Shown here: positions 14,839-23,294 of the stretch, one piece after another
Layout of the letters: each line of letters starts with the position of its first letter
Position numbering within the stretch: the stretch's first letter is position 1
Assembly (NCBI GenBank): GCA_023623175.1
Contig: JAMNXU010000006.1
Span: 35,943 to 99,942, forward strand
From: Bacillota bacterium
GTDB lineage: Bacteria > Bacillota > Clostridia > Acetivibrionales > JAMNXU01
DNA length: 64,000 bases
Direction: 5' to 3'
Notes under the pieces: generated by a model
Database searches by the model: none
Seen by the model: the letters and a program-made list of their open reading frames with translations, nothing else
What the model was told of the DNA's origin: nothing
Made by a program: the position numbers and the translations under genes

Positions 14839-17388
14839 CTATCTGCACAACAGTCTTTGCGTGACGATATCGGAATATATCTCCATACCGGGGGTTTTGG
14901 CTATATGGATTACATCCCGTAAATGGCCGCTCTCAGGCAGAAAAGAAGTCAGCAGATTTTCTTCCCTCAGAATACGCCCGGGATTGAAAACAACATCGGG
15001 ATAACCGTCAAAAATAGCCACATAGAAAATATCCGATTCGACAATGTCCTGGAAGAAATGGCTGCCGTAAGACAGTTCGGGCATAAAGCCTTCTTTTTTT
15101 GAAGAATATTCGCATATCACCTTCATATTGCATAACTCAGAAAAATGCACTGGAACGCCGAGGGACGGCGTCGTGCTCCCCCACCTGCCGGGGCCGACCA
15201 GCATGGCGTTTCTCCCTTTCAATTCCCTGTTTATCAGGCCTATTACCCTTGCCACCTCGTATTTGTCCCGTTCACCCAGCTTCAGGTACGTTCCTGCGCT
15301 GATAAAAACAACATAATCGACGGGCAGGCGAACATTGCCGCCCATGAAATTGCCTTTACCGTAAAAGAAGCAATCCCCCGCGTCCTTTATTTCCGGTATT
15401 TTCACCGCCCTGCCGAGACCCTTGGTCTGCAGCGGGCGACATTGCAGCAGATTTATTTTAAAACTGTTATCTTCCTTGAAATTAGCCGTGAATTCAATAT
15501 CAACGGGATAATCGTACGCTCTTGACAGAAGGGCGAGCATATCCCTCATAATAACGGTGAACTTCGTTTCTGTGAAAAGCTTTTTGAAATCCAGCAAATA
15601 CGGCGTCTTGCGTCCTGTATATCCCAGTTCACGCAACCGGGCCGCGGCAGTATAATCAGGACTTGCAAACAGGTTCTTGTCCGCTTTCAGCGGAAGCGAC
15701 AGCACCTCATCCAAATCCCTGTTTACCAGGGCATTTTCCCTGAGTGAAAGAAGGTCTGCGCGATGCTGAGAGAATTTTCCCTGGTCTTCAATACTCATGG
15801 GAGGAATTCGAAGCGGGTTGTCCAGGCCCACGATCTTAACATAATCCCCGTCAGTCCGGTCCACCGCCCTGGTGCCCAGTCCGAAAACAAGGCGGAGCAT
15901 TCCCGCATTCATGTCAATACTTTCATCCCACACATAAAGGTTGATTGAATTCCCGACACCGGCAACATGAGGAAAGAAACAGTCCCCGTGCCGGTCTCCC
16001 GATACCCGCTGCACCAGTATGGCCATTTGTTCGTCGTGCAGTGCAAGTCCCCGGTTCATCCTGTAATTTAACGCATCTTCATTCATTGTGCTTGCATATA
16101 CGATCCGCACGGCCTGCTCAAAGGCTTCGTAACGTTCCTGGGGTGTGCCCTGGTTCACGCAGAAAACGCTTTCATACTTTCCGGCAAAAGCATTTCCGAA
16201 GTTATCTTCGAGCAGCGAACTGGAACGCACTATGATGGGAGACTGGCCGAAATATTCAAGCATTTGTACAAATTGTTCCTGTATATCCTTCGGAAAGGTT
16301 CCGTGCAGTAGTTTTTCCCTGAGTTCCGGTGCATATTTGTAGTAACCCTCGGGAGTTTTCTGCATCGTGCGGAGTTTCCACCAGCCGTTTTGAACAACAT
16401 ATGTGTAAAAAACATCGGCGCCAATATAAAAGGAATCGTGGGGTTCCAGGAACGGTGAAAAATAATCGCCTGCCTCAACCTCCAGTATTTTTCTTGCCAG
16501 CAGCATGCCAACGCTCTTGCCGCCAATAAATCCCGTGCCGATTTCTCTCGATGCAATGTCGAGTATGTCCTTCAGCGTAAAATACCGGTTACACAGCTGA
16601 AACATCCGGGAATCGCTGCCGATCAGCATGTGCATGAGGCGCTTCTTTACCTCTTCCTGTTGCTTCCTGGGAGAATCCAGCATTTTTTTGGCTTCGTTAA
16701 AAATGGTATTCCAATAATCGAGCCTTATTTCCCCGCGATTAATCCTCGTAAACAACTCGGAAACGTCCGAGCTGGATGTAATGCAGACGGCATCCTGCCC
16801 CTGGATGAGGTGAGGGAAAAACATGGTGGGCGAATAGCGCTGCCACACCTTGAGAGGATGAATATAGATTTTCTCGTTGATTTGGTATAAATCCAGCAGT
16901 AGCTGGGTCGTTTCGCGGATGCCGGCAATGGTGTTAAAAGTATGAAAATTCCTCTTAACGGCGAAATACGCAATCGTATCCAGCTCGTACAAATACGGGC
17001 AGGTTGCCTTAAAAAAATTCCCGATCATCAGGTCCGAATTCCAGTATTCCAGTAAATCGGTGAGACAGTCAAAAACATAAAAGACCCTTTTGCCTTCGCT
17101 TGTAATAATATTGTGTATTTCCGTGGTAAAACCCTCAAAGCCCCTGCTGGCATCAACATGGTAGGTACTGGTTGCCTTCCCGGCGTCCAGCAAGGGTTCA
17201 TGTTTTGAAAACCGGATGTACACCAGCTTCATATTTTCCGCTCTCGCGCTTTCCGCAAAACAGTCCACCATTTTCTTATATCCCGTGATTGAATCCACTT
17301 GCCACACCACGTTATCCCCGAACCGCAGGTGATCAATTACCTCGTCAAAGCCCTTCAGACCCGTACTGACCTTATCATACAGATTCAT
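14839..17388 (-). CDS. PEP/pyruvate-binding domain protein with N-terminal RecA/KaiC-like region
   Basis: About 849 residues. The first 230 residues (G-F-D-E-V-I-D-H-L-R-F-G-D-N-V-V-W-Q, then V-F-Y-V-F-D-C-L-T-D-L) resemble a RecA/KaiC-like fold, but no clear Walker A lysine loop is visible. From about residue 290 comes the ATP-grasp PEP-synthase/PPDK N-terminal domain: I-G-G-K-S-V-G-M-L, then I-I-V-R-S-S-S-L-L-E-D, then A-F-A-G-K-Y-E-S-V. The phosphohistidine swivel and the C-terminal PEP barrel of real PEP synthases are absent, so it probably binds nucleotide and PEP or phosphotransfer partners rather than completing the reaction. The ATG at 17386-17388 is preferred over a TTG ten codons upstream. 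No operon partner is evident. Confidence 0.8.
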   Translation of the reverse strand: MNLYDKVSTGLKGFDEVIDHLRFGDNVVWQVDSITGYKKMVDCFAESARAENMKLVYIRFSKHEPLLDAGKATSTYHVDASRGFEGFTTEIHNIITSEGKRVFYVFDCLTDLLEYWNSDLMIGNFFKATCPYLYELDTIAYFAVKRNFHTFNTIAGIRETTQLLLDLYQINEKIYIHPLKVWQRYSPTMFFPHLIQGQDAVCITSSSDVSELFTRINRGEIRLDYWNTIFNEAKKMLDSPRKQQEEVKKRLMHMLIGSDSRMFQLCNRYFTLKDILDIASREIGTGFIGGKSVGMLLARKILEVEAGDYFSPFLEPHDSFYIGADVFYTYVVQNGWWKLRTMQKTPEGYYKYAPELREKLLHGTFPKDIQEQFVQMLEYFGQSPIIVRSSSLLEDNFGNAFAGKYESVFCVNQGTPQERYEAFEQAVRIVYASTMNEDALNYRMNRGLALHDEQMAILVQRVSGDRHGDCFFPHVAGVGNSINLYVWDESIDMNAGMLRLVFGLGTRAVDRTDGDYVKIVGLDNPLRIPPMSIEDQGKFSQHRADLLSLRENALVNRDLDEVLSLPLKADKNLFASPDYTAAARLRELGYTGRKTPYLLDFKKLFTETKFTVIMRDMLALLSRAYDYPVDIEFTANFKEDNSFKINLLQCRPLQTKGLGRAVKIPEIKDAGDCFFYGKGNFMGGNVRLPVDYVVFISAGTYLKLGERDKYEVARVIGLINRELKGRNAMLVGPGRWGSTTPSLGVPVHFSELCNMKVICEYSSKKEGFMPELSYGSHFFQDIVESDIFYVAIFDGYPDVVFNPGRILREENLLTSFLPESGHLRDVIHIAKTPGMEIYSDIVTQRLLCR

Positions 17389-17409
17389 TTGTATACCGCA
17401 CGCTCCGTT

Positions 17410-17449
17410 CCTTCTCAATGGCCTGTAATCCTTCTCAATAGCCTGTAAA
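17410..17449. repeat. 20-bp tandem duplication just upstream of the PEP-binding gene
   Basis: Two 20-bp units beginning CCTTCTCAAT and differing at two positions occupy 17410-17429 and 17430-17449, 22 bp before the preferred start codon. Confidence 0.85.
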
Positions 17450-17540
17450 ATAAAAATAACACAGCATATTATACTATAAAATGGCAGTATTTCTCCAGGT
17501 TGGTTTCTGCCATATTAATTAAATGCGAAATAGCATAATG

Positions 17541-17856
17541 CCTTCCGAAGTACACATGATACCTTGTGCAGGAAAGTATTGCGCTTGATGAGGAGATCTG
17601 CTGCAGGACATATGATGGATCGGTACAGGGCATTATAGCGCTTGATGCGGATAGTATGGCACCTAACGTGCAGGACAGTATGACGCCTGATGCGAAACAG
17701 TATAACACCTGATACTGAACAGCGTGGTATCTGACGAGGGATAGTACGATGCCTGACGCAAGGCAGTACAGCGTTCGCTGCAAAACCAGTGATGACCTGG
17801 TACAAGTCTATATGATACCTGATGTATGTAAGTATAATGCCTACTGCAATTATGAC
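17541..17856. repeat. Degenerate 22-bp tandem array, about 13 copies
   Basis: Units built on CCTGATGCG, then a variable stretch ending CAGTAT or similar, follow one another at exactly 22-bp steps from 17686 to 17839 (starts 17686, 17708, 17730, 17752, 17774, 17796, 17818), with looser copies back to about 17541 and forward to 17856. Identity between copies is low, yet the period is strictly kept. The array fills the divergent gap between the PEP-binding gene and the methyltransferase. No ORF with a credible start crosses it. Confidence 0.85.
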
Positions 17857-17968
17857 CTCTGTGCCGGCGTTGAAGGCAGCGGAAAAATGTAGTACAATCA
17901 GCACGAAGTCAATGTGCTGTTTTAAAAGCTTTTTATGTCCGTCATAAATTTTTGTGAAGGAGACAAAA

Positions 17969-19198
17969 ATGAAGCAAAAGCGCCAGTATCCGAAGGTAAT
18001 GATATCATCCAAAGCGGAACGCAGCATTAAAAACGGGCATCCATGGATATACGGAGAAGAGATTCGCAAAATGGAAGGCGATCCCCAAAACGGGGAGCTC
18101 GTCGATGTATTTGCCGGAAATGCCTATATGGGTACGGGCTTTTACAATGACACAAGCAAGATTACCGTGCGGCTCATTTCGCGCAATGCCAATGACACAT
18201 TTGACGATCGTTTTTGGCGTCGTCGCGTGGAGTATGCCGTTCTGTACCGCAAAACCGTCATGCCCGGAGCGGATTTTAGCTGTTGCCGCCTGGTCCACGG
18301 CGAGGCTGACCAGATGCCGGGGCTTACGGTGGACCGCTATGGCGGCATTCTGTCAGTGCAGATTACATGCCTTGGCATGGAACTTATAAGGGACACGATT
18401 TACCGCGCTCTTTGGGATGTGCTTACTGAGATGGGCGAAACCATCACGGGCATTTATGAGCGCAATGACATTGCGCTGCGCGAACGGGAAGGACTGCCCG
18501 AGTATAAGGGCTGGTACCGCTCAGAAGGCATTCCCGTGCCCGATTCTGCCGTAACCGAAATATGCGAAAACGGTGTGAAATACCTTGTGGACGTGGAAAA
18601 TGGGCAGAAAACCGGCTTTTTCCTGGACCAGAAATACAACCGGGCCGCCGTGGCGCGAATTGCAAAGGGAAAGCGTGTCCTGGACTGCTTCACCCACACC
18701 GGATCCTTTGGGCTCAATGCCGCTCTTGGTGGCGCTGTGCATGTAACCTGTGTTGATATTTCACAGTCAGCCATTGATCTGGCAAAAGAAAACGCTTTGC
18801 ACAACGGGCTCGAAGGAAAAATGGATTTTCTTTGTGAAGATGTTTTCGAGTTGCTGACAAAGCTCACGGAGCAAAAATGCCGCGACTATGATTTTGTGAT
18901 CCTAGACCCTCCGGCTTTTACCAAGTCCCGCAAAACGATATATTCCGCCGCCAGAGGATACAAGGAAATCAACCTGAAGGCAATGAAACTGCTGCCCCGT
19001 GGCGGATACCTGGCTACATGCAGCTGCAGCCACTTCATGACCGACGACCTGTTCCGCGAGGTCCTGGCCAGCGCTGCAAGGGACGCTTCCGTATCCCTCA
19101 GGCAAATTGAAGCCCGCCAGCAGGCACCTGACCACCCCATCCTGTGGAACGTCCCGGAGACGGATTATTTAAAATTCTATATTTTCCAGGTCGTTTAA
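17969..19198 (+). CDS. Class I SAM-dependent rRNA methyltransferase, RlmI/PUA type
   Basis: A 409-residue protein. The N-terminal PUA domain includes S-I-K-N-G-H-P-W-I-Y-G-E-E-I, followed by an EEHUD-like middle region and a Rossmann methyltransferase: V-L-D-C-F-T-H-T-G-S-F-G (motif I) near residue 225, V-D-I-S acidic loop, D-P-P-A-F-T-K-S (motif IV) near 310 and T-C-S-C-S-H (catalytic Cys region) near 355. These features match RlmI-type enzymes that methylate a cytosine C5 in 23S rRNA. The frame opens at a GTG at 17954, but GAAGGAGAC precedes ATG at 17969. Single gene; the array upstream separates it from the divergent neighbour. Confidence 0.92.
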   Translation: MKQKRQYPKVMISSKAERSIKNGHPWIYGEEIRKMEGDPQNGELVDVFAGNAYMGTGFYNDTSKITVRLISRNANDTFDDRFWRRRVEYAVLYRKTVMPGADFSCCRLVHGEADQMPGLTVDRYGGILSVQITCLGMELIRDTIYRALWDVLTEMGETITGIYERNDIALREREGLPEYKGWYRSEGIPVPDSAVTEICENGVKYLVDVENGQKTGFFLDQKYNRAAVARIAKGKRVLDCFTHTGSFGLNAALGGAVHVTCVDISQSAIDLAKENALHNGLEGKMDFLCEDVFELLTKLTEQKCRDYDFVILDPPAFTKSRKTIYSAARGYKEINLKAMKLLPRGGYLATCSCSHFMTDDLFREVLASAARDASVSLRQIEARQQAPDHPILWNVPETDYLKFYIFQVV

Positions 19199-19210
19199 CT
19201 AACATGGGGA

Positions 19211-19318
19211 TGGGACACGGGGACGGTTCTGATGGGACACGGGGACTGATGGGACACGGGGACGGTTCTCATGTCCCGCGACAAGGGGACGCTAACCGTA
19301 CCCGTCCACTTGTCCACG
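19211..19318 (+). repeat. Dispersed hairpin repeat block E (fragmented)
   Basis: Three incomplete units GGGACACGGGGAC interleaved with GATG spacers (about 19211-19231, 19233-19247, 19250-19277), then a rearranged unit with GACAAGGGGAC and ACTTGTCC to 19318. Follows the methyltransferase stop directly. Confidence 0.85.
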
Positions 19319-19348
19319 GTATAAGGAATTAGCGATTTAATAACGTAA

Positions 19349-19390
19349 CGTTAACCATAACTAAACATACGTTAACCATATCTAAACAAA
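19349..19390. repeat. 21-bp tandem duplication
   Basis: Two 21-bp units beginning CGTTAACCATA (19349-19369, 19370-19390), differing at two or three positions, just beyond the terminator of the radical SAM gene. Confidence 0.85.
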
Positions 19391-19421
19391 ACCAGCGGGC
19401 AATCCGATGATCACCCGCTGG
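19385..19421 (-). terminator. Terminator of the radical SAM gene
   Basis: CCAGCGGG (19392-19399) pairs with CCCGCTGG (19414-19421). Read on the minus strand the stem is followed by TTTTGTTTAG, so it ends transcripts coming from the radical SAM gene about 85 bp upstream. Confidence 0.7.
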
Positions 19422-19506
19422 CCAAATATATGTCATTTCATTCTACAAGAGCCACACCCTATTGACGTAGAGTCAAAAAAAGCCGGTCTGTTTCAACCGA
19501 GCACTT

Positions 19507-20847
19507 CTATTTCCTGCTTTTTGGATTTTCGGCCCAGAGACGGTCCGCGACTTCTGCCCACGCTTTCGCTGCCGGAGCGGTTTTTGCGCAAAGCACGTCC
19601 ACGTCTTCCGGAGCTTCCATGTCAGTTGATTTTGCGCCTGATTCCTTGACCATGGCGGCGAGCATTTCGGGATTGTCAAGCAATGGACACGGTCGCAGCA
19701 TGTTGGAGTTGAAGGGCTGATTTTTACGATAAGCCATGAACAGGGGAGAACGCAGAGCGTCCAGCAGCGTCACATCGTGAATGTTGACGTTGGAATAGTG
19801 GATGAAAGCGCACGGTTCCACGTCGCCCGCGGCATTAATGTGCAGGTAGTGCTTTCCTCCGGCTATACATCCATTTGCATACTCTCCGTCATTCCAGAAA
19901 TCCATTGCGAAAATTGGCTTCGTATTTCGTATCTCACGAATCCGCCGGTACATGTATGCTCTCTGTTCGGGAGTCGCTATCAGGTCAATGCGTGCATCCC
20001 TGCCAACCGGCATGTAGGTGAAGTTCCACGAGAACCTGCATCCGCGTGCGATCATATCATCCACAAATTCGTCAGATCCGACACTTTCTGTATTATAGCG
20101 GTGATAGCACGTGGAATATCCAAATATAAGCCTGTGTGACTTCATGCGGTCCATTGCCTCAATAACCTTGCGGTAAGTGCCTTTTCCCCGCCTCATGTCC
20201 GTAGCTTCCTCGTTGCCCTCAATGGAGAATGCCAGCGCAAAATTCCCTACACGCAGCATATCCTCGCACAATTCATCATCCACAAGCGTTCCGTTGGTGA
20301 AAGCAAAGAAGTAGCAGTCCTGGTGCGCTTCACATAGCCGTATGATATCCTTCCTGCGCACAAGCGGTTCACCGCCGGAGAAAATATAGAAGTATACGCC
20401 CAGTTCCTTGCCCTGGCGGCAAATGGAATCCAGCGTCTCATAGGAAAGGTTGTGCCTGCTTCCATACTGTGCGGCCCAGCATCCAATGCATGACAGGTTA
20501 CATGCGCTTGTGGGGTCCATCAGGATTGCCCATGGCACATTGCATCCGTACTTTTTCGATGCCTCCTGCCTTTGAATGCGGCCTTCAAAGTGCGCATTGA
20601 AAATAAAGCATTCCACGAGCTTCTTTATAAGCTTTGTGTCCACTTCGCTGAACAGGTTTTCAACAAAGGTGTGCCAAACGTTATTCTTGTCGAGCAGCAC
20701 ATTGCGGACCGTATTTATCTGGGTGGCATGAAAATTGTCCCTGTCCAGCTTTTCCGCAAGTTCAATGACTTTAGGCAGTTTTTCCAGGGGGTCGTCCGAG
20801 ATGTAATTAAGCAACATGTTGAGTGTGGTCTTCTGTAGCCTGTTCAT
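19507..20847 (-). CDS. Radical SAM protein with SPASM-like C-terminus
   Basis: A 446-residue protein. About 105 N-terminal residues precede the core and may form a helical accessory domain. The SAM cluster motif is C116-N-L-S-C120-I-G-C123 after D-P-T-S-A, followed by F-S-G-G-E-P-L near residue 150. The C-terminal part has G-C-I-A-G-G-K-H-Y-L-H-I-N-A-A-G-D-V-E-P-C-A-F, as in SPASM or twitch domains that hold auxiliary clusters, plus a late Cys in M-L-R-P-C-P-L-L-D. Substrate is not known. A 28-bp palindrome upstream shares an 18-bp core with the site in front of the TetR gene 1 kb away, so it is very likely TetR-regulated. Confidence 0.9.
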   Translation of the reverse strand: MNRLQKTTLNMLLNYISDDPLEKLPKVIELAEKLDRDNFHATQINTVRNVLLDKNNVWHTFVENLFSEVDTKLIKKLVECFIFNAHFEGRIQRQEASKKYGCNVPWAILMDPTSACNLSCIGCWAAQYGSRHNLSYETLDSICRQGKELGVYFYIFSGGEPLVRRKDIIRLCEAHQDCYFFAFTNGTLVDDELCEDMLRVGNFALAFSIEGNEEATDMRRGKGTYRKVIEAMDRMKSHRLIFGYSTCYHRYNTESVGSDEFVDDMIARGCRFSWNFTYMPVGRDARIDLIATPEQRAYMYRRIREIRNTKPIFAMDFWNDGEYANGCIAGGKHYLHINAAGDVEPCAFIHYSNVNIHDVTLLDALRSPLFMAYRKNQPFNSNMLRPCPLLDNPEMLAAMVKESGAKSTDMEAPEDVDVLCAKTAPAAKAWAEVADRLWAENPKSRK

Positions 20848-20922
20848 TTTTATCCCTCCACAAATTGCTATTTTGTTAAATAAATTTATTTATTTAATTA
20901 GTGACCATGATTATTAATAATT

Positions 20923-20950
20923 AAATTTAATTAACCGGTTAGTTAAATTT
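20923..20950 (-). promoter_or_regulatory. Palindromic TetR-type operator upstream of the radical SAM gene
   Basis: Arms AAATTTAATTAA and TTAGTTAAATTT flank a central CCGG, one mismatch across 28 bp. The 18-bp core (20929-20946) is identical to that in the upstream region of the TetR gene at 21954-21971. It lies about 75 bp before the radical SAM start. Confidence 0.8.
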
Positions 20951-20973
20951 CTTTACTTTTGTTCTTTCACGCT

Positions 20974-21145
20974 ACCTGCCGAAACTTTTTCCAAACCCTC
21001 CCCGGGCTTATTCAAACCCTGCTGAGACTGTTCCGGACCTTGCCAAAGCTTTTTCAAGCTCTGCCAATACCTATCCAGACCGTGCAAAGTATAACTCGTA
21101 AAACTTTTTCATACCTTGCAAAGTATTTTTTCGAACCTGGCAGGC
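20974..21145. repeat. Degenerate 21-bp tandem array, about eight copies
   Basis: Units like ACCCTGCC followed by a pyrimidine-rich CTTTTTCCA start at 20974, 20995, 21016, 21037, 21058 and 21079, exactly 21 bp apart, then resume after an irregular copy at 21113 and 21135. It fills the gap between the TetR stop and the radical SAM upstream region. Confidence 0.85.
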
Positions 21146-21216
21146 AATCGAAAAAATAAGTTTCAGAAAATCGATTTTTTGAGCGGTTTTAAAGACCAGG
21201 TCCAGGTAATTGGGAA

Positions 21217-21927
21217 TTAAGTGTTAATATTTCGCAGGAACACATCCCTGCCGGAAATGAAAGAACTGGTGACAATGCGGTAAACCCGCAGGAAAGATTC
21301 GCGCAGCTCCTGATCATCAAGAGAACTCACCTCTTTATAATCGTCAAAGTATGCCGCGAAACAGACTATCGGAAGAAATGAAAAGAAAAACTTATACAGA
21401 ACCATTTCATGAGAGAATACAAAATCCCGGTCTGCGTTGTGTATGGTTTTGAAAATCGGGTTTTCATTGTTTTCGTCCATGAATTTCAGAAAATGAAACA
21501 GCGAATTCTTGTGCTTGCCTTTTTTAAGCGATTCCAGCATCAGTATCCGTATAATCTCCCTGTTTTCGATAACATAATCCACCACCCTCTCATAGTATTT
21601 ATACGCATTTTTCATAAAAGTTTCCATGGCTTCATCGCTTACAAAATGCAAACGGTCAGGTTTGATGTCGAGATATCCTTCTTTTATCATCTGGACTATA
21701 TTTGCCTGGATGAAATCCATTGTAAATGACATGGCATTTTCAAGAAGGGAATAAATCATGAAGTCCAGGATGTCTTCCTTGCTTTTGAAATAATAATATA
21801 TAAGTGCCTTGTTTACACTTGCGGCGCTTGCTATGTCGCTGACCCGTGTCGCGTCGTAACCGTTTTTCGAGAAAAGCTCCTTGGCCGCATTTATAATTCT
21901 CTCCCTGGCTTCCGTTTCTTTATCCAA
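21217..21927 (-). CDS. TetR/AcrR family repressor
   Basis: A 236-residue regulator. The N-terminal HTH reads R-I-I-N-A-A-K-E-L-F-S-K-N-G-Y-D-A-T-R-V-S-D-I-A, then A-S-V-N-K-A-L-I-Y-Y-Y-F-K-S-K-E-D-I, the standard TetR recognition-helix sequence. The C-terminal helical ligand domain is not assignable. An operator-like palindrome sits 25 bp upstream of its start and an identical core precedes the radical SAM gene downstream, so it probably represses both itself and that gene. Ligand unknown. Confidence 0.92.
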   Translation of the reverse strand: MDKETEARERIINAAKELFSKNGYDATRVSDIASAASVNKALIYYYFKSKEDILDFMIYSLLENAMSFTMDFIQANIVQMIKEGYLDIKPDRLHFVSDEAMETFMKNAYKYYERVVDYVIENREIIRILMLESLKKGKHKNSLFHFLKFMDENNENPIFKTIHNADRDFVFSHEMVLYKFFFSFLPIVCFAAYFDDYKEVSSLDDQELRESFLRVYRIVTSSFISGRDVFLRNINT

Positions 21928-21951
21928 GTTGCTTACCTCTTTTCCAAATAA

Positions 21952-21973
21952 TTAATTAACCGGTTAGTTAAGT
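21952..21973 (-). promoter_or_regulatory. TetR operator (autoregulatory copy)
   Basis: TTAATTAA, CCGG, TTAGTTAA with flanks; 18 bp (21954-21971) are identical to the site at 20929-20946. Located 25 bp upstream of the tetR start codon. Confidence 0.8.
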
Positions 21974-22127
21974 CATTGCAATTCAATTATATGTTTGCAC
22001 GTGTTATTTGTCAAGAAACTAAAAGAGCGGATAAAGCGGCATGCCGCTCCTGCCAATTTGGTTGTTGAGTTTCCGGACGTAATTATCCGACAGGTTTCCG
22101 GGAAGTTGTAATTGGACTGGCCCAGTT

Positions 22128-22186
22128 GGGACACGGGGACGGTTCTCCTGTCCCACCCGGGACACGGGGACGGTTCTCCTGTCCCA
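22128..22186 (+). repeat. Dispersed hairpin repeat block F (two units)
   Basis: Two full units at 22128-22155 and 22159-22186, abutting the 3' end of the acyltransferase gene. Confidence 0.9.
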
Positions 22187-22249
22187 TCCGGGATTAATCT
22201 ACTCTATATACCCCCTGGTATTCCGGCTTAAGCATTTCCGCTATTTTCC

Positions 22250-22897
22250 TCATTGCGGCATATACGCACTGTTCATCTCAATTATCATACTTGCGGTTTT
22301 TTCTTCGACCTGAAAAGGCTGTCCGATTTTTACCCTAACGGTAGCATGCCGCAGAGTTTCCCTGCCCATGTCATTTTTATTGATTGGCATTAAAAGCTCC
22401 GTGCCCTCAAGAGCAATAGGCACGATCTCGGCCTTGGAAAGCCTTGCTAACAGCAGAAAACCTTTTTTGCCTTTTATCATTGAACCGGACCTGCTCCTGG
22501 TTCCTTCGGGAAATATCAGGATCGACTCTCCCCTGTTCAATACATCCAGAGCCATTTTTATTGAATTTCTGTCAGCCGAATTTGGAGTTACGGGAATGTA
22601 CCTGACTGTTTTCAGGAATAAAGCTGTAAAAGGATTTGCTTTCAGCTTTACGCCTGCCATGAAGGTGACATTATTTTTCCTGAGCACTTTATTGAGAACA
22701 ATGCCATCAATATTACTCAAGTGATTTGCAATATATATTGTTGGCTTGCCAGTTCTCCCGGACAGAACTTCGTTTCCTGAAACCTCTATCTTTGCATATT
22801 TTTTAAGGAGAATTTCAGATACTTTGGTGCCAATGCAGCAAATGATACTTTCCGGGAGTATGTTTATAATCGGGGCCAGTGCACGAATAATTTTCAT
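22250..22897 (-). CDS. 1-acyl-glycerol-3-phosphate acyltransferase (PlsC-like), probable C-terminal frameshift
   Basis: A 215-residue PlsC-family enzyme with the catalytic HX4D in N-H-L-S-N-I-D-G-I near residue 73, then the F-P-E-G-T-R-S-R-S-G block near 135 and the V-P-I-A-L-E-G motif. Such enzymes transfer an acyl chain to the sn-2 position of lysophosphatidate at the membrane face. The annotated frame ends abruptly at A-Y-M-P-Q. Removing two bases from a TATAT run at about 22262 would continue the frame as A-A-M-R-K-I-A-E-M-L-K-P-E-Y-Q-G-V to a stop at 22194, adding 19 residues of natural-looking helix. The core motifs are intact, so activity is plausible. Confidence 0.85.
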   Translation of the reverse strand: MKIIRALAPIINILPESIICCIGTKVSEILLKKYAKIEVSGNEVLSGRTGKPTIYIANHLSNIDGIVLNKVLRKNNVTFMAGVKLKANPFTALFLKTVRYIPVTPNSADRNSIKMALDVLNRGESILIFPEGTRSRSGSMIKGKKGFLLLARLSKAEIVPIALEGTELLMPINKNDMGRETLRHATVRVKIGQPFQVEEKTASMIIEMNSAYMPQ

Positions 22898-23294
22898 TAT
22901 TACCTCATAAATTTTGCTTTAATATTCACGTTATATTATATCAGTTAAATTACAGGAAACAGAATAGCAATTTTTTTAATCTATACCATTCCTTTTGGCG
23001 TGATTACCGGGCAGCCATGGCAGCCATGAAATGCCCAAACCATAGCTTTTTCCCAAGTCAATCCATTAAAAGATTGTTGCTTAAATTATCTATATTTTAC
23101 CGGTATCCTGTCAGGCTTCCCTCAGTTACGTTGCCATGCTGCACTTAGATTTTTAGCAAGTTTCTTTCCAGTCCTGCTTTCCTTGCAGTGCAAACAAGCA
23201 TTTTGAAAAATAAAGCAACAGCAAGTTGCTACATGAATCCGAAGCTTTTTGATATATTGTTGTTAAAGGAAGGTGAAAAATATGTAAACCAAGG
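22898..23294. other. Intergenic region without an identified gene
   Basis: About 400 bp, moderately AT-rich, holding the upstream region of plsC (minus) and the ruined 5' end of the XRE-type pseudogene (plus), including an ATG followed directly by TAA at 23281. No RNA gene or clear repeat seen. Confidence 0.4.

Noticed and set aside
17515..18069. 184-codon minus-strand frame across the 22-bp array
   Set aside because: Frame stays open because the 22-bp period keeps stops out of phase; composition is repetitive and it overlaps the methyltransferase start.
19507..20847. Radical SAM protein as maturase of the Nif11 precursors
   Set aside because: It lies 13 kb away, is tied to a TetR gene by a shared operator, and nothing links it to the RiPP locus.
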